Assembly: GCA_016806645.1 (NCBI GenBank)
Contig: JACSYO010000384.1
Span: 1,522,501 to 1,586,500 of the forward strand
Direction: 5' to 3'
From: Ophiodon elongatus
Taxonomy: Eukaryota; Chordata; Actinopteri; Perciformes; Hexagrammidae
DNA: 64,000 bases
The number at the start of each line of letters is the position of its first letter. Within the stretch, counting starts at the first letter, position 1. The notes below the pieces were generated by a model that saw nothing but the letters and a program-made list of their open reading frames with translations, searched no databases and was not told where the DNA came from. Below are positions 22,857 to 36,821 of this stretch, piece after piece. Made by a program: the position numbers and the translations under genes.

Positions 22857-25800
22857 AACTGTGGCATTAAGATACCTGACGGACGCACAAACACCAATCA
22901 ACACAGGGATGGTGAGTTTACTTACACGTATTATGCATAAAGGTTGGATAACATAAAGCTTGCATGTTGCACTTTCTTGGAGACACATTTCTGCTCCAAG
23001 TTTGGGAGCCAAGTTTATAAGCCACATGGTATTTACAAACCGCGTCTGACTTAACGTGCAAAATATGAAACCACCTGCATTCAGTTATTGTAAGACATAA
23101 TTTGTGTGGTGGATATGAAGTTGTATTGTTTCTTTCGGATATTTTGTTGTCATAAACGAGAGTTAATACCAATGTCAGACAAAATACTTTCTATTTTTTT
23201 TGTTGCTAAGTATGCATGATACTGCTATCTCATCATCACTTCTAGGACCAATGAAGACCAGGAGCCTTATTTTAATTGTAAAAGCTTAACAACAAGGAAA
23301 ATAAACGGTAGGTCTTTAGGTGCACAGACTGTGTGGGCGTCTCAGAGTGCACCTGTTGTTTTGGTTCAGCACCACAAATCTGCAGCCAGAGGCAGATGGT
23401 GTGGCTTTTTATTGAATTTGTACAGTGATGATAGAAATAAGTGATAAAAAATGTTGATGAGGCGGTTTGTACGACGGCAGCAGTCCAACTCAGTATTCAG
23501 TTTTAATTCTACCGTTTCTTAAGTCTTAAACGGTCGCATCATAATGTATAATGTGACACAGCAGCGTTTGCACAATTATGCATTCCAAGAATTTAACATG
23601 AAATGCCACATTTGCTTGTAAGAAAGCTGGAATGGAGGAAAAGACACAGAACTGATGAGCAGCTCTAATCTGACATCTGCAGCTGTGGACAACAGACACT
23701 GGAAGAATCACTTACTTGCGTTCCTGTTCTAACCTTGGTTACTATATGCTTTCATTTTTGAAGATAATGTAAATGCATGTACTGGTTGGAGCTTCAATTA
23801 AAATGGTTTCTGTAAAACTAAACTTTTTGTTCCATTACTGCCGCAATTTTTATGTTTTTTTATTTGTTTAGCTCTTGTGGAAGAAAAACCTTAAGATTGG
23901 CAGCAGATTGACATTGAGTCAGAGCTTGTTTCTGAGAAATCTATTTCCCAGCAGTCTAAAACTGTGCGGCCTCATTTGGTTGAACCTCCCACCTGTTTGC
24001 ATCCTGTGCATTCACTCATACAGAATCACAGACGGGCAAAGCAAATGCCAAGGTCAAGAAAACACCAAATCATTCAGCTTGCACTAGTTGTTGCGCCGCC
24101 ACAAAAATAAGGCCCAAGAATGTGCAGAAAGAAAAGTGGAACTTTAAACATCTTTGTCCGACTCAATGTGCACGGTTGCGGCGGGAATTTATCGTGTAGA
24201 GTTTTTGGTTTGGTCATTTGCATCATTGTGATCTCACAGAAATGGCTGAACGGTTGTAGCAAGTAATGTATTAAAATGACGTGTCGCCAGGCTACTGCGC
24301 ACACGACAATTGCCACAGTACTTCTGCGTCTGGTGTGAACCCGCCATTAAAGGGCTTACTAGAACATGCACTTCAACGCACGATGTTGACTATCTTACGT
24401 ACAATGTACTGGATATGAAACAAGCTTTATGGTTAAACTACAGTTGGATTTTCTTTTTTCTTTTTACATTTTTAACTTAACTTTGTTTACCACAAAGTAT
24501 TTTTATGGGACTTTTATTTTTGCCAAATTATTGTTACATTTCTGTGAATAACGATAGTCTAGGCCTTAGATTTATTACAGTTAATACAAATATCACAATG
24601 TTGTCATCTACAGTGTTTCTATCTAAGGCCTCAATAGTATTATGGCACTGTTTTTTTCATTTTATTTAAGATTATCTGTTGTAAGGAATGCTTCAAAATG
24701 TGTCATACTCAAATAGACTTTTATTGACCATTTATATCACTATTATCAATCCCCTAAGAATGCATGACAAGCAATAAACTTTACATAAATTTGTTGTTTT
24801 TAACTTTACGAGTCAGAGGGTTTTATAAAGAAGCCCTTGCCTCTCCAAAGAGGTTCCCTTTTTATGCATGCACATATGTTTCTCCTCTCTCAGATAAAAA
24901 AAAGAAAGAAACAATTTCAATTTAATGCCTTCTGTTCATCCTTCAGATCCAGACATCCGATCCACTTAGCCGTAAAGTTAATTCTAATTCCTCTGTCCCA
25001 TAGAGAGGGCTAAGAGTCCCACCTTGCCTGCTAGAGCTCAGAGATAATATCACAGGTGGCTCGAGCAGCGGGGGAGCCCCAAATCTCTATTATCAGCCCA
25101 AGGGGAGAGGCAGTGGAGGGAGGAGGCAGAGGAGACTGCAATATGGTGAGTTTAGTTTCACCTGGCCTCACAGTTTGACCTCTGCACCATGTGTCAGCTC
25201 CTCCAGAAGAGCTTAAAAATAATTAAGGCTCAAAAGTCTTTTGAATGGGAAGTAGATTGAAATAATGACATGCATGTTACGTGCGCACATGTGTGTTGCA
25301 CAAATTAAATGCGCAGTGATGCGGGAGGCTGTCGAAAGAGCTCGTTAAATACTGTGTAAAACTTCCATCAGGCATACGACCAAACTAAAGTCAATGAAAG
25401 CGGAGCTTCTTTTGGCGCGCGCACATAACTGATGTTGACAAAAGGTGTAAAGCCTTTGGCAACATTTTGAATATGTTTACTGCTTGAATTGGTCATGAAC
25501 TTTAAAGATCAGGGGAACGGGTTATCAACTCTCACACAAATACATGGTGGTATGCATTTGCCAGGATGATATATATATATATTTTTTTCCACTTTGGAGA
25601 AGGGTGAGGTTTTCTAGAACTTAAGGTCAAGCAAGGTCATAGTCAGAGATGAAAACTATTTTTTTAGAAAGTACACTGCATAACTCTTGCCACACATGCT
25701 GAAATGTTTCAGTCTGAGGACATACTGTACAGAGGTGTTCTTGTAAATGCGAGTATGCAGGGTACACAGAGTTTGTGTAGTAGTTTGAGGCTTCCTACCG

Positions 25801-26689
25801 GGGGGTTTTCTTTTCAGTGCAAGACATTTTTCAGGTGCAATTCTATTCTTGAATGAATAGTGCGACATGAATAAAGTGTCTGCAAATAAATAGTAAATAA
25901 ATCTAATTTAAAAACACATACAGAAGAAGCAAAAATCATACAAATTGCTACCAACTTTGACATGAAAAACCATGATAGCGGTGATTTGTCACGCACAGAC
26001 AAACTGCATCAGTGATTCAGACCAGCAGTCAAAACATAGAACTAAGAAATAGTTTGATTTGCTTGTAGGGCATTTATACACACCTTTGTTTCATAGTTTT
26101 AGATCTAATTTAAGAATAATACATTTCTGATCTAATCTAATCCCCAAATGTGTTTTGGTGTAAAGGTATCCAGGTTTTTTTGGTTTGTTTTTTGTCACGT
26201 GTCTGCTACTGGATCATACTCTTCTGTGCGTCAGATGTTCACCCAGGTGAACCATAGGTAATGCCCAGCCATTTCCAGTCTGGCATGGGCCGGCACAGTC
26301 CATCCACCACAGAGAGCCGACGGGAAGTGAGGCTGTGGCAGAAGGACGGCAGAGAACGGCCAGGTAGCAACAAACGGGAACACATAATGCATCATCCACA
26401 AGGAGAAAAAAAAAAAAAGAATCTCAGCTCTCCTGCTCATTAGTTATACAGCTGACTCTGTCTATTCTGTCGAGAAAATATACTCTTGCAACTACCCTAT
26501 TGTTTAAATTGCATATATGCATGGAAGTACTGCAAGTATCTTATTTACATAAAAATATATTTCATATGATTTGTTGTAAGATGTCTGCATTTTCATGGAG
26601 GAGCAAACTCGATTTTATATACATTATTTCCCCAGTTTTTAATAGACTTTGATATGAACTGGGCTCCAGAAAGCTATGGGCGAAGTAAG
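22857..26689. other. Unique sequence, no gene seen
   Basis: No gene recognised. 24326-24355 carries ctgcgtctggtgtgaacc, which resembles the outer end of a fish MITE, but no partner end is present. 24946-25146 is bracketed by an acceptor-like ttctgttcatccttcag and a donor-like atatggtgagt, but all three frames contain stops. 24980-25140 has a conserved-element-like texture. A short TA run lies at 25568-25582. Confidence 0.35.
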
Positions 26690-26800
26690 AAACCGTTGGG
26701 AGGGACAAAGTGTGAAAGCAAGAAGAATGAGGAAGAAAGGAGCGGATGAGAGAACAGAAGGCCGGGGAGAAAATGAGAGAAAGAGGAGGGAAAATGTCTC
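26690..26800 (+). repeat. Polypurine-rich tract
   Basis: About 110 bases in which the plus strand is overwhelmingly A and G (for example aagaatgaggaagaaagg and gagaaagaggagggaaaatg). The opposite strand gives Ser/Leu/Phe-rich frames of 125-156 codons, which I treat as low-complexity artefacts. Such tracts can form triplex (H-form) DNA or act as a polypyrimidine tract in a minus-strand transcript. Confidence 0.6.
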
Positions 26801-28008
<1,208 letters not shown>

Positions 28009-30139
28009 GGGAGCACAATCGTTTGTTTACCAGCGCAGTGAAATGCACTTTTGCTGCATTTAGCGGGGCTTCCAATCCAGTGAGAGCAATAATGTAAAGC
28101 ACACTGAATAGCAGAGAGGTAGATTGTTTTTAATAGTATGACCTTATCCTCATTAAATTACCTAATTATTATCGTTACATTACGATTTTCTCAAAACATG
28201 ACACTTCTCAGAGAGAAATGTGTGGGAAATGTTTTGAATGTGCAGAAAGTTTAAAACATGAAGAGAAATCTCACTGAAACACATAGGAGCTAATAAAGTC
28301 CAGGGCATCATGAATTAATTAACGACGCCCACACCCCCCACTTAATACGTGTCCCCAACATTGTCGAAATGAAACCCACGCCCTTGGTTTTGGTGGCGTC
28401 ATAGGTCACTTTTCTCTTGTCGGAATACTGTACAGTAATCAATCCACCACCCACTGCCTGCTCCAACAACCGGAGGACTACTGCAGGAGGCATCTCAGTC
28501 AATACAGCTTACTTGGGTTGAAATCATATTTCTCAGCTTCAACAGGGTACAGTGTACCCAAGGCTACCATCTGTACTTGCATGGCAGATGTCTCAGCCAC
28601 TCCATCATCTGGGAGTCCTCGGGCCTCTATGGGCCATGCTGTCCGTATCAGAGTGAACACAGCAACCCATTGAGCCAGTGTACCGAGGACAAAACTAAGG
28701 GGTCATCTGTATGGATGTGAACAAAGCTCCATTCAACCCCACCGTGAACACGCAAAGAAATATGATGATGAATGGAGTGAAAATTAATGCTGGAACCTTG
28801 TTTGGCTGCCAAAAATGTTCGGTGCAATGTGACATTACAATGGACACAGGGACATGAATGGGCTGTGATGTGGACAGCCGTTATTGACAAGACGGAACAG
28901 ACTCGAAGGGTGCTGCCAATGATGTGGCATTGCCCGCCTCGTGCACAAAGTCCCTACTAGCAGCATTTAACCTTCGCAGGCCTTGGTTAATTTGCTTCGC
29001 CTCGCCCAGCACACAATCTCCCAATAAAAGCTGCAGTCTGGATCTGAAAGGAATGACTTCGTAGCAGAGCCACTCCAGCAGGGACACAGTAAAGCAACTC
29101 CGGCGATCTGAGAAACCACTGTTCAAAAGCGAAAACAATTGCAGCCTCATTGCATCAGTTGGATGTCGGGTCCGCGAGTGCATTGCTGAAAAATTCGTCA
29201 TCCCCAAAGCCAACAAGGTCCTCAAAAGTTAAAACCCAAACAATGCTCTATGAAGTGATTGATCTTTGCAGCATAAACACCGTTCTCCCATTTTTGAAGA
29301 AGGACTCAATCTCATTGTAATTCAAGAGACACAGAACCACTGGGTTCCCTCTTCTCCCCATTTAGTGCACTGACTTAGCTAAAACACATTTCACTGGATT
29401 AATCTGGTCCGCCTGGAAGGTGAAGATAAAATGTACTTCAGGCCAATATCAGCAGGAAGGACAAGGGAGGGAGGATAATCACATGGAGCAAAACTCTATC
29501 AGACATTGTAATGATAATTATTTATCGTCCCCTGTCAAGGTCGAGATTCTTTCCCCGAGTTGTGGAAACTTTTGGACCTCAAGTAGAACGATCACATATT
29601 CTGCTTACTCATATTCCACCCATGCTTATTGAGTATCTGACTTGGAAAGGTACAGAGGAAAGAGGCAAGACAAAACCCACAAAGCACAAGGTCAAATACT
29701 TTGCCAACGACCCAAATGAACAAAGGTCGAGATAAAGACCAATGATTAATTGGTTCTGTGCATCAGTGCAGGGCAGGGACAAACTGGCTAATAATCAGTT
29801 CTCAGCGGGGGCTGAACCAGAAAAGACAGCTTTTTAGCACAAAGACAACGTGTCGCCACCCTCTAAACACCATGTTTGTCCTTTCACTGCGTCACTGCCC
29901 ACTTCTTCCTGTTGCCTTGACATCATTCCAGCCTCTTTGTCACATTTTACAACAACATGAACACATATTCCATGCCTGGAAAGAGTTCGGGGGCATTAAA
30001 ATGATTCAAGCTTAGAGAGCCTCCTTCCCCAGTCCTGTTTGGTGGTGAACAGGAGCTGGCTTAATTTCCTCTGACAGTCAGAGTGAAGTGGAGCAAAGGG
30101 AGAAGGAGGAGGAGGAATATTTTTAACCAGCATCACTAC
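28009..30139. other. Unique sequence, no gene recognised
   Basis: Two minus-strand frames look less random than most but match no family I know: 28502 to 28308 (64 codons, containing GGGLITVQYSDKRKVTYDAT) and 29225 to 28881 (114 codons, containing LLLGDCVLGEAKQINQGLRR). No clean splice signals frame either one. 28880-29220 and 30020-30140 are high-complexity and conserved-element-like. I do not call a gene. Confidence 0.3.
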
Positions 30140-30285
30140 CTATGAATCACATCGGCACCCGCTATCTCCAGGGGGCATTCTCTGACGAGAAGGGTGAGAG
30201 GTCCTTGTTTCAGGATGGAGGGAAGAGGAAAGCCCAAAATCACTTACCTAGAGAGAAAGAGAAACAGAGAAAGACGTTAATCATG
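30140..30285 (-). promoter_or_regulatory. Candidate recursive splice site with RS-exon
   Basis: On the minus strand, a branch-point-like tgattaacg (about 30283-30275) is followed by tctttctctgtttctctttc and tctctTAG, directly abutting GTAAGTG (30247-30241). A strong 3' splice site fused to a consensus 5' splice site, with no exon between them, is the definition of a recursive (ratchet) splice site. Such sites subdivide very long introns, chiefly of neuronal genes in vertebrates. 108 nt further on the minus strand, CATAG/GTAGTG (junction 30140/30139) could be the downstream donor of an RS-exon. That 108-nt stretch contains a stop in each frame (TAA at once in frame 2, TGA in frame 3, TAG at the end of frame 1), as expected for an exon normally skipped. 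The function is inference from motif layout. Confidence 0.4.
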
Positions 30286-30712
30286 TGGCTTGTGTGAAGA
30301 TATATAGTACGACAGGACTTTAAAACAAAGCACAGAAAAGAGACATACTTACATAAATAACATGGCTAGGAAAGCGTAAGTCTGCAGCATTCTAGTACAA
30401 TGTGGAAAACCAATGGACTGCTAGTGATGTGAATATATCTAACAATAGTCTCATCTTCTATGTCCCTTTCAAGAATAACGTTCTGCCGTAACAATAATCC
30501 AGGTGCAAAAGAACATCAGAGCAGACAACTGAAACTGGAATAAAAAGATTCAACAGCAACTGTTGACTTTTGCTTTAGCATGAAAGAGTGCAATCTGACA
30601 AACAGACCGATATGATGGTGTTCATGGTTCGCTGCTCAACAAGGATGAGCTGCTGAAGTTGAACTTCAGTTTCAACAGCAATCCAACAATCAACATTTGC
30701 TTACATTGCTCT
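30286..30712. other. Unique sequence, no gene seen
   Basis: AT-rich sequence without open frames of note. A small perfect dyad, ctgaagttgaacttcag, lies at 30653-30669. Confidence 0.45.
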
Positions 30713-30880
30713 TAGGCTACGTTCAGGCTACAGGCAAATCCGATTTGTTTCTCAAATTAGATCTTTAAGACAGACTGCATTATTATTTGCAAGTGATTTG
30801 TGTCCAGACATCACTAATTGATGTGCATTTGGGTTGCTGTGGTAACGTTGTAGGCTTCATAAAATACGTAGCAACACTGG
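30713..30880 (+). mobile_element. Fragment of a non-autonomous DNA transposon
   Basis: ggctacgttcaggctacagg is followed by caaatccgatttgtttctc and, further on, gtgatttgtgtccagacat. This resembles a common fish MITE start ('ggctacgttca..ctgcag..aaatccgattt'), as I recall it. No inverted partner end was located. The following 400 bp (to about 31,280) is CpG-richer and may belong to the same element: a short plus frame near 31,170-31,190 reads LLDAEEEAFVAALVL, reminiscent of the acidic N-terminal region of a PIF/Harbinger-type protein, but it is far too short to decide. Confidence 0.35.
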
Positions 30881-33800
30881 TGACGCAATTTTCCTAATCG
30901 AAAGCATGACAAATGGCGGTCCATCATTTCGTCCTCCAAACAATTGCTCTGCAGAACTCCTCCATCGAACCGGATGAAATCAGTGACGGAGGACGGCGGT
31001 ATACATTGCAATGTTTCCTGAAGTAGTCATGGCGGGCTTCACTGTGCAGCAAGAGGTTTGGTATCATCCGCAAAGTACTGTGTGTGAGTTTGTTGCGACT
31101 GGAGTAAGGAAAAAGCTTTTTGGAAAACCAATTTGAGTGACCAAAGCGTACGGACTGAAAAGCATCTGTTGGATGCTGAAGAAGAGGCCTTTGTTGCTGC
31201 TCTAGTTTTATAGTACAAGGTTTGTTTCCTGGCAGATAGGCACTTTGATTTGTATCAGTCACTTGTAGGCGGTTGTGAATCTCTTTGGAATTGAAATTGT
31301 GGATAGCCAATAACATTTAAGGCTCTGAACAATTGAAAAGACAGTGTGGACCAGATCCTAACATGTCAGACTTAAGGTCTAGCTTCTCAGAGAACATGAG
31401 AAACCAAGCCTAACTGGCAACAAACAAGGCAGTCAACAGCCATAGAAAGAGCGAACTTCATAATCTTTTAATTGCCAGTCTACATAACAAACATAAAATA
31501 TAAAAAAATAAGGGAAGGCTGTTATTTCAGTAAGCAAAACATACAGCCGTTCCCTGGGTTACATAATTCACGAGAATGTGACGTACATACATACGATGGC
31601 CCCAAGAGTTTAGACTTTTTCAAATCGTATCACAGTCAGCTTAGAAAGCATCCATTACTATACAAAAACCACTTACTGGTGAAGAGACAAAAAGGAATGA
31701 AAAGGGTTGGGGGGGGGAGAAAGTGGTTGCCACAACTGATATTTTTGTGATGGCTCCTGTTCTGGAACTATTGTATACTTCAATATGCCTTGGAATGTGT
31801 TATGCCTTATTCATGGGTTTGGCTTGGACTCCAATGTAAATGTAACAAGAATTTGTGTTACCAAGCATGCAATATTCACACTGTTATAGAGTACACCAAC
31901 AGCAACTCGGAGACTATGTATGTATGAGTTTATGTGTCTGTGTGCGTTTTCCTTTGAATGGAACAAAATAGGAACAGACAACACAGGCGATGCCCTAGTG
32001 AAAAACACCACATCCTAATCCCCGCTGTCTCAGCTCGCTTCGCAGACAGAAATGCTATCTATCTAATTCAAGCGTGCGTAAAACATGCTTAATCGGTTGT
32101 GTGGCCATCTATCATGCTGGCAGCCACATGACTTGTGGGTTTGAGAGTGCGGAGAGACTAAAGCCAGGATACCCAGTAAGGATTTGCCAGAACATGTCAG
32201 CAGGACATGCACCAGTGCACACCGGGGAATATTTATACTGTATGCGTCTGCTACCCTAACCTACCCTAAATCTTTAGATGATGAGAACAAGATAATGAGA
32301 ACAGGTCATTCTACTGGGTGTATTTAAACATTGAACAGCTTGTGCAGCAAATGTACTTTAATGAAAACCTGCAATATGGAAAATTCACCTCGTGTTTGCA
32401 TTTCCAATAATAGGCTCACAACCTGCACCTGACAATCGCAGCCTTTCACAGTATCACTCAAGCCTCGGTTATTCTCCCCAACGGACGTCTACACGGACTG
32501 CTGCGGACATCCTAAAAGCTCAGTAGGTTTGTTTGTACAGTCTGCATGGAGGACGCGTTCCGCACATGTGCAGTAGACCGCTACTAAGCGTTGTGGCTGC
32601 ACGGGTCTGTAAAATATCTGTAAAACGCAAAAATGTCCCGGTTCTCAACAGTCGCGACCGAATTGTCCCGGTTTTCACCACAATTAAAAGTAACTAATAA
32701 TAACATTAAGCTTGTTTTCAGCGCTAACATAAATGCACCACATGTCGGAATTCAACACAGATTTGTCTGTTGCTATGATGCTTGGTCCAGGTCCAACTGG
32801 AAAGACAAACTCAGATCACTCTGATGGGCCTATATCCTATAGCTTTCAACAGACATCAAGACAAACATTGGAGCACTCCCTTTGGGCCAAATAGCCTCTA
32901 ACAGCTTCACCAACATTTAGCAGCTCATTAGAAAGTGCATCATGAATGGGCGTGTAGGCGACAAAAAGGTCTTTGAAAGTGCACAGAACAAAAACGCATG
33001 AACCCTTTGACATTCTACCAACAGGATGTTAACCCTTGTTTTACCCCTTCCTCGTCAGACCTTAACCTCCCAGCTCAGAATACACCTATTGCTAAGCTGT
33101 GACATATCGTTATGAGGGGGCCAAGCCTTCTAGGAAACATTTACTACTCATGATTTTAATTTGTTTGGTGATATGGAATGACAGTGCCATGGCATTTTGT
33201 ACATTCATAGCAATACCTTTCCTTTGCTGGTATTGTAATGGAAAAAACTGGAGCATTGCACACCATTATTGTCTAATGTCAATAAGCAACAACATTTCTT
33301 ACTTTCTGTACTCAATCTCATGTAATCTCAATACAGAGTGTGATGCTTAAAACGCTGTCAAAATAAGGGCCTTCATATATATGTAAATATGCAATAAATG
33401 CTATCTGCTTGGCTGAGAGCATGGCTTAAATAAACCAGATAGGGCACAGGATGGAAACTCCAAACAGCCCTCCCTGCAGGGATGCAGCTGTTGGCAGGGA
33501 GCTCTATGTCTGCCGCCGCTTACCCACAGCCGTGTTGCCCCAGTCAATCGAACGGCCAATCACTGGACAGCACTTATTTTCTCAACAGATGGGAGGATAC
33601 CCTTGCCAAAGTTTTGCAGTGATGCCCCCATGACCTCTTGGAGCTCCCTGAGAGGGAGCCCGTCTGCTGACTCCTGCTGTGGCCCTCTCCCAGGGTCACA
33701 TGGGGTTAGTTTGCAGTGGTGACAGCACACAAAACTGGCACAGACGTGTAGTTACTAAAGTCGATTGTGTGTAGTGCTCATGTACCGTAAAACTATGTCT

Positions 33801-34009
33801 GTCAAAGTAGCTCTGCAGTGCCCTTAGATTTGCAAGCTTGTCAAGAAACGCACACATTGACGATGAAAGAACACACACAGAAGATAGCACATTCACTTCA
33901 TAAGCCATTATTAATACATAATCTTTCTGTACTTTAATAATAAACAGGGCTCCACATCACCACATGCTCAATCCCAACTCGTCAAATTCCACGTCTTGGT
34001 TGTTGGCCC
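30881..34009. other. Mostly unique sequence, no gene seen
   Basis: The 130-codon minus frame at 31316-30924 overlaps the possible transposon body and has no recognised domain. 31440-32010 and 32850-33400 are AT-rich unique sequence. At 32636-32700 the word tcccggtt recurs and ttttcaccacaatt is shared with 49118-49131, a weak hint of a dispersed repeat. Confidence 0.35.
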
Positions 34010-34345
34010 TAAACTTCAAACTCTGACGCTGCATTTATTCATACTGTATAATATACTTATCTATTTATACTATTCTCTAATTTTTACATACTTAATCATC
34101 GATCACATTTTTCAGCATTATTATTTGTATTGTTGTTATATATTGTGGTATTCATTATTTATATATTTCTTATTTTAATTGTTCCATATATATTGTTATA
34201 TTGTAGTATAATGCACACATTTTGCATGCTTTCTTTATTTACATTTTCTTATATATGTTATATATTTATATTCTAGAATAGGCGCAACTGTAACGGGACC
34301 CAATTTACCCCTGGGCATGAATAAAGTATTTCTGATTCTGATAGA
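34010..34345 (+). mobile_element. AT-rich LINE-type 3' end
   Basis: About 250 bp of very AT-rich sequence is followed by gcaactgtaacgggacccaa, tttacccctgggcatgaa and taaagtatttctgattctga. This ending (a 'ttacccc..gggatgaataaagta..ctgattctg' pattern) is a familiar retroelement 3' tail in fish and shares its last 12 bases or so with the tail at 4318-4440. There is no coding part. The exact clade is not assigned. Confidence 0.5.
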
Positions 34346-36821
34346 GAGAAAAGTTTGAAGCTTGCTGCTGTATTTATACACTACACCTTAAAGAAGGGTG
34401 CTTCATTCAGTTGTAATTGTGACTAAAAACGGAGTTCACTCTGTCACAGAGTGGGAAGAGGAAAGAGGAATTAGACCTTTGTTTAAGAATGGACACGAAC
34501 AGCGGGCCATCAGTCACCCCTCCCACACGGCCAAAGTGGACTATTGCACAATTTATACTATGTCGGTTGCTCTGAGAGCCTAATATTGATACGGTTGGGT
34601 TCACATTGGAGTTAGCTGAAAGCCCAGTGCGTTGCATCCAGATGCTAAAAGGGGCCTCCGTGCGTTGGTATCAGACGATAAGGGGCATTGAACAAACTGC
34701 AGCTTTTGACGAGTTGTGAAAACGGGTTGATTTGAGGCCAATTATTGTGTGAAGCAATTTAGCTTAAAAAGGACTATACTTAATAATTTCTATATTTAAA
34801 CTTACTTCTTAATATATACCGCAGAGCGAGTTACAGTAGTTTGTACCATCATTTTTATTTGCATGAAGCCTTTCTCTTGAACGCTCCTACAGCCAAAAGC
34901 ATGCTTGCAATCCTTGACTGACGTATTTTGAGATATTCTACAACACTAAATGTGCCCACAACTATATTTTGATATTATAAGGCTGAAAAATAAAGCCATT
35001 TAACTTTTCCTCTGTTGAAAATTTACAAATTTCGCCAATTAATAAAACATTACCTCAGCATAGCCAGTCTAAATTGATCTGTCAGCAATCTGAAATTAGT
35101 CTTCTTAGTATTTTCTACTGCAAATAATATTTCTATTCACATACTTCTAGAGCAAACAAGTAAACTGAGAAATAGCATTTTAGATGCAGTGCAAGCTAAT
35201 GTAATTGAGTGACTAAATCTCAAATCTCAAATTCAAGTTGTCATGCCTCGTTCCTACACATGAAAACACAAGCACAAAACATAAATTAAAAGACAGACGT
35301 GAAGAAGAGGTTGCTTTACAGATCACACTATTTCCAACTATTCATGGCATGCCTGCTGTTGTCCCGCACTCAACAAAGGTCTGCTTCAGTAGACATGGAC
35401 ACTACTTTTTAAACCGCTCCACCAGTGACTGAAATGCCCGTTTTGTAATGTACAGAGATGAGGCTGATCACTATCATTGCTACATTCCTGACTGGAAGCA
35501 TCACGAGGTAGCCTACGACAAAAAAAGTGTGCAAGTCTTAATTGGCACGACTTCTTAGCACTCAGTTCCGGTTATCTTTCTTTCTATCTTTCTTCATCTT
35601 TTGTAGCAACTTTTTTAATTATGAAAGATTAATCCCTTCAAATTAAATACCAAATTTGACTGCTTTAATTGTTCTCAAACTTTGTCCCTGCAGAGCACCA
35701 ACACACTCTCAGACAGTGAGGCAATCAAAAGCTAACCAATAGTTCTGTATCAAACAGGATCCTGATCTGCAGTCTATTGTTTGACTCCATGCGAAACCAC
35801 CAGCATCACAGCTTCTCTATCATCTGACGGGTGGACTCAATATTAATCCCAGTATGGCAACCTCCTGTTGATGTGAGATCTCCAAATGGAAAATAAAGAC
35901 CCACCGTGGACATCTGTAGACCGCTCTTTAGCTCACCAGATGAAACACAACTGCCCTTGTCCATGAAGGCAATGAAAAGTGTTTGTTTGCGTCCTGTGTC
36001 TCACAGGCCAGGGTCTACAGGTTTTATTGGTTGGATCTTCCTCAACTTCCCCCCAAGCAGCTGTTACAATGTGATGGACTGGAAAAAAAAAATGTGCAGG
36101 GCAACCCATATTCCCAGTTACACTGTGTCTCATAAACCCCATGGCCTAGAATAAAACTGCTGATTAATAGCTTGGGCACATTAAAAGCACGATCAGGTTT
36201 GAAAGTGCCAACTGGGCTTCTGGCCCCAGTGTGTATTGAAATGCAATGCAATGCTGAGCAGGATAGAGGGGAGCAGATGCAGGGCAGTGGTGTAGCAAAG
36301 ACATCCTGTGCACAATGTTAATGAAACAGCATCGACTGTACAGTATGTTATCTATAGAAAGCTCAACTATGAATTTAAAAAATCGGAAAAATGCAAATAT
36401 AGAAGTTGTGTGAAAGATATGAAAACTGAGGACCTGTAAAAGCAAGCCCAGTGAGGCTTTTTACTAGGGAAATTATTTAGGCATGAGCAGTAATACCCCC
36501 CATTACATTTTATGAACTCAATTACCTCGAAAAGGCTGAGTTCTTGTAGTGACACTGCTCTAACCTCTGTAGATATACACAGGATTTCATTATCCTGACA
36601 ACAGAATGTGTGGAATTGTTGCAGCTGAGTGTGGTTTAGCTTTATCTTCCCAGAGTTGTGAAGGAAATGTCATTAGGGCAAAATGAGGTGTGTGGTTGTG
36701 TTTAAATTCTAACTAAAATGAGGATGCAATTGAGGGATGATGAAATAAATCTTTCCTGTTGCTTCAACTCGCAAAACATTTATTTGTTTTTCAGCCTCTG
36801 AAGTACCGTACTGGTTCCTTG
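34346..36821. other. Unique sequence, no gene seen
   Basis: No gene recognised. A TTTC-rich run lies at 35576-35600. Overlapping frames of 60-93 codons at 35900-36450 have no known motif. Confidence 0.4.

Noticed and set aside
24946..25147. Exon-like interval between ttcatccttcag and atatggtgagt
   Set aside because: All three frames contain early stops. At most it could be a non-coding exon, for which there is no other support.
31472..32010. Possible 3' UTR of a gene
   Set aside because: AT-rich and transcript-like in texture, but there is no upstream coding frame, no clear polyadenylation context and no strand cue.
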